15,439 nt of DNA from SG8-41 sp035259205. GTDB taxonomy: Bacteria > Pseudomonadota > Gammaproteobacteria > Burkholderiales > SG8-41. Below are positions 1-6,680 of this stretch, piece after piece. A model generated the notes under the pieces. That model made no database searches and was not told where the DNA came from. It saw only the letters and a list, made by a program, of their open reading frames with translations. The stretch covers positions 1 to 15,439 of the forward strand of contig DATFWO010000020.1 in assembly GCA_035259205.1 (NCBI GenBank), written 5' to 3'. The position numbers and the translations under genes are program-made. Each line of letters begins with the position of its first letter. The stretch's first letter is position 1.

Positions 1-828
1 CGCGATTTCTACGTGGAAATGCTCGGCATGAAGGTCGCATGGGACGACGGCAGGCGGTGTTCCGTCGAATTCGGCGACCCGAAGAAGCCGGAGGCGCTCT
101 ACCTCGTCCCGGGAAAGCCCGGCGAGCGGGCGAACGTCAGCCACATCGGGTACTCGATCGACAGCTTCATGGCGCACAAGGACAAGCTCGCAGCCGAGTT
201 CAGGCGGCGCAACATGGAGTTCCGCGGAGATACCCAGTGGGGCTGGACCCTGAACGACGCGAGCGGCTACATGATCCATTTCATTTCGGAAACGGGCATC
301 TTCCCCGGTGCGGCCGAGCCGTGCACGGTCATGACCTCGGAGAAATGCAAGGCCGCGGAGGCGGTAGGTCTCAGGAATCTGGCTCAGGCTCCCAAGCCGA
401 GCGGCAAGGGCTTCAAGGCGACCGCGTTCAGCCACATCGTGCTGTGCGTGCCCGACATCATACAGGCGCGCGATTTTTACCAGCAGATGTTCGGCATGCG
501 GCCCTTCTATTACAAGCCCGACGAGCCAAACGCGCAAGCCATGCTGCGGTTCGGGAACAACACGCTCTATCTGCGCAACAGCAGGCGGCCCGATCGCAAA
601 CCGTACGTCGATCACTTCGCGTTCGAGATCGAGAACTACGACCAGGACCGGGTGGAAGCGGAATTGAAGCGTCGCGGCTACAACCCCGTGCCGGATTCAA
701 AGCTCGGCTGGACGATCCAGGACCCGGAGGGCACGAGAATAGAAATCGCCGGGAAGGGATTGCCCGAGTACATCGGTACCCACTGCAAGGGGCGCGCCGC
801 CGATTGCCCGGGCGGGCCGCGCGGCTAG
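1..828 (+). CDS. VOC-superfamily (glyoxalase/dioxygenase fold) protein, 5' truncated by window edge
   Basis: The reading frame is open from base 1 and begins R-D-F-Y-V-E-M-L-G-M, the typical inside of a VOC module, so the true start lies upstream; the GTG at 13 is internal. Two VOC modules are visible, at residues about 1-100 and 140-255 counted from the window edge. The second carries the usual metal-ligand positions: His in FSHIVLCV (residue 145), His in VDHFAFEI, and Glu in DPEGTRIEIAG. In the first module the matching last position reads GYMIHFI, with His where Glu is usual, so it may be non-catalytic or bind metal differently. VOC proteins include glyoxalases, extradiol dioxygenases and resistance proteins, and nothing here fixes the substrate. 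The family call is firm; the reaction is unknown. It ends 89 bases before parE with no obvious strong terminator. Confidence 0.85.
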   Translation, partial: RDFYVEMLGMKVAWDDGRRCSVEFGDPKKPEALYLVPGKPGERANVSHIGYSIDSFMAHKDKLAAEFRRRNMEFRGDTQWGWTLNDASGYMIHFISETGIFPGAAEPCTVMTSEKCKAAEAVGLRNLAQAPKPSGKGFKATAFSHIVLCVPDIIQARDFYQQMFGMRPFYYKPDEPNAQAMLRFGNNTLYLRNSRRPDRKPYVDHFAFEIENYDQDRVEAELKRRGYNPVPDSKLGWTIQDPEGTRIEIAGKGLPEYIGTHCKGRAADCPGGPRG

Positions 829-865
829 AGACGGTGACGGGGTGGTACTTAGATGCGCCGCGGGA

Positions 866-899
866 TAAAATACGCGTTGCGCGAGTCTAACTCGCTTTT
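866..899 (+). promoter_or_regulatory. Candidate parE promoter -10 and leader hairpin
   Basis: A TAAAAT hexamer at 866-871 stands out in GC-rich sequence about 47 bases before the parE start, but no good -35 is seen at 16-18 bases upstream. It is followed by a short perfect hairpin, GCGAG-TCTAA-CTCGC (881-895), and then TTTT (896-899). The hairpin could be a weak terminator for the VOC gene or a structure at the start of the parE leader. Neither role is certain. Confidence 0.3.
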
Positions 900-917
900 C
901 GCCTGTCACCGGAGCGC

Positions 918-2885
918 ATGGCAGCCAGGAAATACGACGAGAGTTCAGTAAAGAAACTGCGGGGCATCGAGCCGGTGCAGCGGCTGCCGGGGATGTATAC
1001 CCGCACCAGCGACCCCACCCACATCATCCAGGAAGCGATCGACAATGCGGCCGACGAAGCTCTCGGCGGCCATGCCGACCGCATCGACGTGACGGTGCAT
1101 CAGGACGGCTCGGTCACCGTCAGCGACAACGGCCGCGGCATACCCGTCGGCCTGCATCCCGAAGAGAAAATCCCGACCGTCGAGCTGGTCCTCACCGAGC
1201 TCCACGCCGGCGCGAAGTTCTCGCGCACCGACGCGGACGCCGCGTACAAATTCTCCGGCGGCCTGCACGGCGTCGGCGTGTCGGTGACCAACGCGCTGTC
1301 CGAGCGCCTCGAGGTCGAGGTCAAGCGCGACGGCGACGTCTACGAAATCGCCTTCGCCAACGGCGTGGTCGCGCGTAAGCTGAAGCGCGTGCGCAGCTGC
1401 AAGAAGAACGAAACCGGAACGTCGCTGCGCATCTGGCCGAACAGAAAGTATTTCGACTCGCCGAAAGTCTCGCTCGAGGACCTGGAGCGCATCGTCCGTT
1501 CCAAGGCCGTGCTGCTGCCCGGCGTGAACGTGACGCTCAACATCGAGACGGCAAAGGAGACGAAAAAGCAGACCTGGAACTACCCGCAGGGCATGAAGGG
1601 CTATCTTGCGGAGCTGATCGGCGACCAGCAGGCGGTCGCGCCGGTCTTCGACGGCGAAAAGTACGTGCAGGACGCGGAAGCCAACGGCTTTGCCGTGGGC
1701 GAAGGGGCCGGGTGGGCATACGCCTTCGTCGAGAACGGCAAGGGCTACGGCGAGTCGTACGCCAACCTGATTCCCACTCCCGCCGGCGGCACGCACGAGG
1801 CCGGCCTGCGCGAGGGCATCTTCGAGGCGATCAAGGCCTTCACCGAATACCACAACCTGACGCCGAAGGGGATCAAGCTGCTCGCGGAGGACGCGTGGTC
1901 GCGCACCGTCTACTTTCTCTCGGCCAAGGTGCTCGAGCCGCAATTCCACGGCCAGACCAAGGAAAAGCTCTCCAACCGCGACGCGGTCAAGCTGGTTGCC
2001 GAGATGGTGCGCGATCCCTTCGCGCTGTGGATGAACAGCAACGTCGAGCACGGCCGCAAGATCGCCGAGCTCGTGATCAAGCAGGCGATCGAGCGTTCCC
2101 GCACGGTGCAGAAAGTCGAGCGCAAGAAGAGCTCGAGCGTCGTCATGCTGCCCGAGAAACTGACCGACTGCGAGTCCACGGACGTGAAGGATAACGAGCT
2201 CTACCTCGTCGAGGGCGACTCGGCGGGCGGCTCCGCCAAGCAGGCCCGCGACAAGCGCTTCCAGGCGGTCTACCGCATGCGCGGCAAGGCGCTCAACTCC
2301 TGGGAGGTGAAGCGCGAGCTGCTCTTCTCCAACGCCGAGATCCACGACATCGCCGTCGCGCTCGGGGTGGATCCGCACGGCGAGAACGACGAGCCGGACC
2401 TCTCGGGCCTGCGCTACGGGAAGGTCGCCTCGATGACCGACGCGGACGTGGACGGCGCGCATATTTCGGTGCTGCTGCTCACCCTCTTCTACCGCCACTT
2501 CCCGAAGCTGATCGAGCGCGGGCACGTCTTCATCGCGTGCCCGCCGCTCTACAAGGTGGACGTGCCCGGCCACGGCAAGCGCTTGGCCAAGAAAGTCTAC
2601 GCGCTCGACGAGGAAGAGCTGAAGGCCATACTCGACCGCGCCCGTGACGACGGGGTCAAGCGCGATTCGATATCGATCCAGCGCTTCAAGGGTCTGGGCG
2701 AGATGAACCCGGGGCAGCTCTGGGAAACCGCGCTCAATCCGGATACCCGGCGCCTGCTGAAGGTGCGCATCGAGGACCGCGACCGCACCTATGCGCTCTT
2801 CAACATGCTCATGTCGAGGAAGGAAGCGGAGAAGCGCTGCGCCTGGATGGAAGAGAAAGGCAGCGAAGTCGAGGCTGACGTATGA
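918..2885 (+). CDS. parE: DNA topoisomerase IV subunit B (ParE)
   Basis: ATPase subunit of topoisomerase IV, which decatenates replicated chromosomes together with ParC. The 655-aa length is that of ParE (GyrB is usually longer). An N-terminal GHKL ATPase shows E39/N43 in EAIDNAADEA, D70 in DNGRGIP, and the GGLHGVGV lid loop near residue 114. The transducer follows. A TOPRIM domain carries EGDSAGG (E432) and the metal-binding TDADVDG (D508, D510, D512). Near the C-terminus is QRFKGLGEMNPGQLWET, the conserved type IIA signature. The ParE identity rests on length, the short MRGKALN segment and direct coupling to parC. The ATG at 918 has GGAG at 911-914, close to the start. The stop TGA overlaps the parC ATG (ATGA), so the two are translationally coupled. 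Confidence 0.96.
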   Translation: MAARKYDESSVKKLRGIEPVQRLPGMYTRTSDPTHIIQEAIDNAADEALGGHADRIDVTVHQDGSVTVSDNGRGIPVGLHPEEKIPTVELVLTELHAGAKFSRTDADAAYKFSGGLHGVGVSVTNALSERLEVEVKRDGDVYEIAFANGVVARKLKRVRSCKKNETGTSLRIWPNRKYFDSPKVSLEDLERIVRSKAVLLPGVNVTLNIETAKETKKQTWNYPQGMKGYLAELIGDQQAVAPVFDGEKYVQDAEANGFAVGEGAGWAYAFVENGKGYGESYANLIPTPAGGTHEAGLREGIFEAIKAFTEYHNLTPKGIKLLAEDAWSRTVYFLSAKVLEPQFHGQTKEKLSNRDAVKLVAEMVRDPFALWMNSNVEHGRKIAELVIKQAIERSRTVQKVERKKSSSVVMLPEKLTDCESTDVKDNELYLVEGDSAGGSAKQARDKRFQAVYRMRGKALNSWEVKRELLFSNAEIHDIAVALGVDPHGENDEPDLSGLRYGKVASMTDADVDGAHISVLLLTLFYRHFPKLIERGHVFIACPPLYKVDVPGHGKRLAKKVYALDEEELKAILDRARDDGVKRDSISIQRFKGLGEMNPGQLWETALNPDTRRLLKVRIEDRDRTYALFNMLMSRKEAEKRCAWMEEKGSEVEADV

Positions 2886-5383
2886 CCGGCGACGACAGCA
2901 GGACACGCGGCAAGCGCGGCGACGAAGCCACGCTCGATCTGTTCGAGCCGGCTGGTTCCGAAGCGGCGGTCGCCCTGAAAGCGGGCACGAAAGCATCCGC
3001 CAAGGGTTCCGTACAGGGCAAGAAAAGGACGGCAAAGGGCGCTGACAGCGCTCCGCCCCCGGGCATCGAGGGCGGCGGCAGGAAAGGCGGTGGCCCCGGC
3101 GGCCCCACGGCAGCCGGTGACGAAGACTTCATCGATATGGCGGCGTTCGCCGAGAGGAGCTATCTCACCTATGCGATGAGCGTGGTGCGCGGGCGGGCGA
3201 TTCCGAACGTGGAGGACGGGCAGAAGCCGGTTCAGCGCCGCATTCTTTACGCCATGAACGAGCTGGGCCTCACGGCCGGGGTGCAGCACTCCAAGTCGGC
3301 GCGTATCGTCGGCGAGGTGCTCGGCAAGTTCCATCCGCACGGCGACGCCTCGACCTACGAAGCCCTGGTGCGCATGGCGCAGGATTTCTCGCTGCGCTAT
3401 CCCTTGATCGACGGCCAAGGCAACTTCGGCACTCAGGACGGCGACCCCGCGGCCGCATACCGCTACACCGAAGCGCGGTTGACGCCGCTCGCCGCGCTGC
3501 TGCTCTCCGAGATCGACCAGGACACGGTCGATTTCATCGCCAACTACGACGGTCGCCTGCGGGAGCCCAAGCTGCTGCCCGCCCGCCTGCCCATGCTGCT
3601 GCTCAACGGCGCCTCGGGCGTCGGGGTCGGCATGGCCTGCGAGCTGCCGCCGCACAACATGAGGGAAGTTGCCGAAGCGGCGGTGCTGATGCTGGAAAAG
3701 CCGGACACCTCCGCGAAACAGCTGATGCGTACCGTCAAGGGCCCGGACTTCCCGGGCGGGGGCCAGATCATCAGCTCGCGCGCGGAGATCGTCGAGGCGT
3801 ATGCCAGCGGGCGCGGCTCGCTGCGAGCCCGTGCGCGCTGGAAGATCGAGAATCTCGCCCGCGGGCAATGGCAGGTCGTCGTGTACGAGCTGCCGCCGAC
3901 GACTTCGGTCAAGCGCGTGATGGCCGAGATCGAATCGCTCACCAATCCCAGGCCGAAGGAGAAGAGCGGCAAGGTATCCGCGGCGCAGACCAACCTGAAG
4001 CAGGTCGTGCTGGGCGCGCTCGAGAAGGTTAACGACGAGTCGGACAAGGAAAACAAGCTGCGGCTCGTGTTCGAGCCCCGCTCCTCGCGCCAGGATCCCG
4101 AGGAGTTCATGCGCTTCATGCTCACGCACACGAGCCTCGAGGAAAATTTTCCGGTGAACCTGGTGGCGCTGGGCCTCGACGGGCGCCCGGTGCGCAAGAA
4201 CATCGCGCAGCTCGTCGGCGAGTGGGTCCAATTCCGCGTCGCCACGGTGACGCGCCGGCTGAAGTACCGCCTGGGGCAGGTCGAGAAGCGCATACACATC
4301 CTCGAGGGGCGGATCGTCGTCCTGCTCAACATCGACAGGGTGATCAAGGTCATCCGCAACTCCGACGAGCCCAAGCCCGATCTGATGAAGCAGTTCAAGC
4401 TCACCGAGGCGCAGGCGGAAGACATCCTGGAAATCCGGCTGCGCCAGCTCGCGCGGCTCGAAGGCATCAAGATCGAAACCGAGCTGAAGGAGCTGAAGAG
4501 CGAGCGCAGGCAGTTGAAAGGCCTGCTCGGCAGCGGGGCGGAGATGAAGAAGCTCGTCGCGGAGGAGATCCGCGCCGACGCCAAGCAGTACGGGGACGCG
4601 CGCCGCACGCAGATCGAGGAGGCGGACCGCGCGGTATTCGAGCGCCAGGTGATCGACGAGCCGTTGACGATCATCGTCTCGCGCAACGGCTGGGTGCGGG
4701 CGCGCACCGGCCATGCGCTGGATATGGGCGACGTCAATTACAAGACGGGCGACGGCCCGTACGCGATCTTCGAAACGCGCTCGATCCACAGCGTCGGCCT
4801 CATCGATTCGACCGGGCGCGCGTTCAGCGTCGAGGCCTCCGAGCTGCCCGGCGGCAGGGGCGACGGCCAGCCGCTGACCTCGTTCATCGAGCTTGCACCC
4901 GGCGCGCGGCTCGCGCACGTCGTCGACGCGCAGCCCGGCAGGAAATACCTCGTTGCAAACTCCGGCGGCTACGGCTTCATCGTGAAATCCGAAGACCTCC
5001 TGACGCGCGTGAAGGCCGGCAAGACCTTCATGACGATAGAGGAAGGCGAGGAAGTGATCCGTCCCGCCCCCGTGCCCGACAAGCCCGAGATGGCAGTCGC
5101 CTTCTCGGAGAAAGGGCGCATGCTGCTGTTCCCGGCGGACGAGCTCAAGGAGCTGGCGCGCGGCCGAGGCATTACGCTAATGGGGCTCGACGACCGCGAG
5201 AAGCTCGTAGGCGTCGGATTCGCCGGCGCCGACTCCATTACCGTGGCCGGCAGGTCGCGCTCCGGAAAGGAGCGCACCGTGACCGTGAGCGGCGAAGACC
5301 TCAAGAAGCATATCCTCCACCGCGCGCGCAAAGGCTGCCTCCTGCCGGGTAAGGTGAGCCCGATAGCGATCGTCAAAGAATAG
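2882..5383 (+). CDS. parC: DNA topoisomerase IV subunit A (ParC)
   Basis: DNA-cleaving subunit of topoisomerase IV. The core begins near residue 82 (FIDMAAFAERSYLTYAMSVV). The QRDR region HPHGDASTYEAL precedes the catalytic tyrosine, Y195 in AAYRYTEARL. The tower and coiled-coil gate follow to about residue 530, then a beta-pinwheel C-terminal domain to 833. No GyrA box (QRRGGKG-like) is visible, which with the parE neighbour supports ParC over GyrA. At 833 aa it is longer than E. coli ParC because of a roughly 80-residue Lys/Gly/Pro/Ala-rich N-terminal extension, which contains TLDLF at residues 17-21. The residue matching E. coli Ser80, a quinolone-contact site, is Ala156; the following acidic residue, Glu160, is kept. 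The start overlaps the parE stop by 4 bases. The G of its TAG stop is the first base of the 14-base repeat array. Confidence 0.96.
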   Translation: MTGDDSRTRGKRGDEATLDLFEPAGSEAAVALKAGTKASAKGSVQGKKRTAKGADSAPPPGIEGGGRKGGGPGGPTAAGDEDFIDMAAFAERSYLTYAMSVVRGRAIPNVEDGQKPVQRRILYAMNELGLTAGVQHSKSARIVGEVLGKFHPHGDASTYEALVRMAQDFSLRYPLIDGQGNFGTQDGDPAAAYRYTEARLTPLAALLLSEIDQDTVDFIANYDGRLREPKLLPARLPMLLLNGASGVGVGMACELPPHNMREVAEAAVLMLEKPDTSAKQLMRTVKGPDFPGGGQIISSRAEIVEAYASGRGSLRARARWKIENLARGQWQVVVYELPPTTSVKRVMAEIESLTNPRPKEKSGKVSAAQTNLKQVVLGALEKVNDESDKENKLRLVFEPRSSRQDPEEFMRFMLTHTSLEENFPVNLVALGLDGRPVRKNIAQLVGEWVQFRVATVTRRLKYRLGQVEKRIHILEGRIVVLLNIDRVIKVIRNSDEPKPDLMKQFKLTEAQAEDILEIRLRQLARLEGIKIETELKELKSERRQLKGLLGSGAEMKKLVAEEIRADAKQYGDARRTQIEEADRAVFERQVIDEPLTIIVSRNGWVRARTGHALDMGDVNYKTGDGPYAIFETRSIHSVGLIDSTGRAFSVEASELPGGRGDGQPLTSFIELAPGARLAHVVDAQPGRKYLVANSGGYGFIVKSEDLLTRVKAGKTFMTIEEGEEVIRPAPVPDKPEMAVAFSEKGRMLLFPADELKELARGRGITLMGLDDREKLVGVGFAGADSITVAGRSRSGKERTVTVSGEDLKKHILHRARKGCLLPGKVSPIAIVKE

Positions 5384-5573
5384 TGACTGGTGGGGCGTGA
5401 CTGGTATTACGTGACTGATACTGCGTGACTGGAAATGCGTGACTGGTGGTGCGAGTTTGACCGTTTTTCGGCCACGCCTCATCAGTCACGTGGGAATAGT
5501 CACGCCGTACTAGTCACGCCCTATCAGTCACGCAGCTTCAGTCACGGGGCAACAGTCACGCAGTACCAATAAA
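5383..5573. repeat. Inverted array of 14-base-period repeats (CGTGACTG / CAGTCACG)
   Basis: Five GTGACTG units start at 5383, 5397, 5411, 5425 and 5439, exactly 14 bases apart. After a 37-base centre, six inverted units ([C/T]AGTCAC) start at 5483, 5497, 5511, 5525, 5539 and 5553, again exactly 14 apart. The conserved core is about 8 bases (CGTGACTG) and the other 6 are mostly variable. A decayed unit (CGGCCACG, 5469-5476) fits the same 14-base register on the inner side of the second arm. In RNA or extruded DNA the arms would pair as a chain of 7-8 bp helices separated by internal loops. The array runs from the parC stop codon to the start codon of the next gene, leaving no room for a normal ribosome site. 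It may act as a transcription terminator, a protein-binding array or a dispersed genomic repeat; I cannot tell which. Confidence 0.93.
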
Positions 5574-6305
5574 ATGCGGTCGCTGATCAAGTTCCTGTTC
5601 TTCGGCAGCCTGGTGGTGATGGCGGTCGCGTTCTGGCGCAAGGACGCGCTGCCGCCGCCCGTTCAGCTCCTGGAGAAGCTGCGTGACGAGCCGAAACAGA
5701 GTCCCGTTCGGGCGCAGCCCGCAACCGTCACCGTGCACGGCATTCAGTACTCCATACAGCCGCGCTATGCCTACGAGCTGTGGGGGCTGGTGGTCGCCGT
5801 GCACGACTCGGAAACCTGGTGGGATTATGCGCACAAGGAATGGAACGATTACCTGAACGTCGTGGATTTGTGCGTGGTGTGGGGCGACAACGTGCGTAAC
5901 GGCTCATACCAATCGGTCTCCTTCTCGCACAGCCAGTGGGAGTGCCTCTACAGCTGGACCGCCGCGGGACTCCCCTTCGATATCACCGCGGTATCGAACA
6001 ATCATCTCATCACGATCGAGCCGGCGGTCGCACGGCGTCTGCGCCAGGTGCGCATCGGCGATCAAGTGCGCTTCCGAGGCTATCTCGCGGACTATACGAC
6101 CTACAAGGACGGCGCTCCCACGGGCACTCGGGTGAGCAGCACGGTGCGCAACGACACCGGCAACGGGGCGTGCGAGGTGGTGTACATAGAGGATTTCGAG
6201 ATCCTGAAAGCCGGAGACGGAACCTGGCGCACGCTGGGCAAGATAGGCATCTTTGTCTTCTTCGCGAGCATCGTCGGCTGGTTCTGGCTGCCGCTGCGCG
6301 TCTGA
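5574..6305 (+). CDS. Membrane protein of unknown function, two TM anchors
   Basis: Not recognised as any named family. The 243-aa product has an N-terminal membrane anchor (residues about 5-21, LIKFLFFGSLVVMAVAF) and a second hydrophobic segment at the C-terminus (about 221-241, IGIFVFFASIVGWFWLPLRV). Between them lies a soluble, Trp/Tyr-rich, probably beta-rich domain of about 190 residues, with blocks such as YLNVVDLCVVWGDNV, NNHLITIEP and GDQVRFRGYLADY followed by RNDTGNGACEVVYIEDF. The GDQVRFRGYL strand pattern recalls an OB-like barrel, but that is only an impression. With both ends in the membrane, the central domain is probably periplasmic. Three Cys sit in otherwise conserved-looking blocks. 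The ATG at 5574 has no Shine-Dalgarno sequence; upstream is the repeat array and AATAAA. It stops 6 bases before the MITE-like element. Confidence 0.8.
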   Translation: MRSLIKFLFFGSLVVMAVAFWRKDALPPPVQLLEKLRDEPKQSPVRAQPATVTVHGIQYSIQPRYAYELWGLVVAVHDSETWWDYAHKEWNDYLNVVDLCVVWGDNVRNGSYQSVSFSHSQWECLYSWTAAGLPFDITAVSNNHLITIEPAVARRLRQVRIGDQVRFRGYLADYTTYKDGAPTGTRVSSTVRNDTGNGACEVVYIEDFEILKAGDGTWRTLGKIGIFVFFASIVGWFWLPLRV

Positions 6306-6311
6306 AAGGCT

Positions 6312-6580
6312 AGAACCTATTTCATATATAGGCACGTGTGCGACGGAGGCGATGTGGGATGCAGGTCGAGGAGGAGAGCCCGAAGCAATATGTCGATATT
6401 GCGAGGGCTCCCGACAAAGAGATGCGCCCAGAGCGCCCCGTCCCACTGGGGGAGCGGCCAGGACGGTCGTCTGCGTCGTTGCCCGGCTTGACCATATCGA
6501 CATATGGCCTGCGCCGTGCGCCTCGCATACGCTCCGTCCTGGCCACAACGCATCACGCGCCTATATATGAAATAGGTTCT
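6312..6580. mobile_element. MITE-like non-autonomous element, 269 bp, perfect 22-bp TIRs
   Basis: The terminal inverted repeats are 22 bp and perfect (6312-6333 and 6559-6580), starting AGAACCTATTTC, AT-rich against the GC-rich surroundings and partly dyadic themselves (CCTAT...ATAGG). Each half carries a hairpin with a GTCG/CGAC loop at nearly the same distance from its end: CAATATGTCGATATTG at 6386-6401 (74 bases in) and CCATATCGACATATGG at 6492-6507 (73 bases in). The left hairpin is nested in GAGCCC/GGGCTC (6376-6381/6405-6410). The right one lies inside an 11-bp perfect inverted repeat, GGCCAGGACGG/CCGTCCTGGCC (6456-6466/6534-6544). No transposase is encoded and I see no clear target-site duplication. 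A second related copy lies at 15131, confirming that it is a dispersed repeat. Confidence 0.85.
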
Positions 6581-6617
6581 TGTGAAAGCTGACCGGCGAC
6601 ATCGCTCGCCACCTGAG

Positions 6618-6646
6618 TTTCGTCTCGCCTGCAACGCCGCTACAAT
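6618..6646 (+). promoter_or_regulatory. Candidate promoter of the selenoprotein gene
   Basis: TACAAT at 6641-6646 is a good -10 hexamer 34 bases before the ATG. At 17-base spacing the -35 position reads TTTCGT (6618-6623), which is weak. It lies just outside the right end of the MITE-like element, so the gene probably has its own promoter. Confidence 0.4.
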
Positions 6647-6680
6647 GGGCACGATTCGAGCCTTCATGCAGGAGATTCCA

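Noticed and set aside
945..3035. Long minus-strand open frame opposite parE (696 aa)
   Set aside because: It is antisense to a clear parE and the start of parC, has Arg/Val/Leu/Asp-biased composition typical of GC-rich shadow frames, and shows no recognisable domain.
2789..4918. Long minus-strand open frame opposite parC (709 aa)
   Set aside because: A shadow of parC in GC-rich DNA with no domain or credible start signal.
5383..5573. CRISPR array
   Set aside because: Units of 7-8 bases with 6-base spacers, inverted about a centre, are far too short and not unidirectional.
6582..6680. Earlier in-frame start for the selenoprotein
   Set aside because: It has no RBS, and the added residues look non-coding and begin at the edge of the MITE-like element; ATG 6681 has AGGAG at good spacing.
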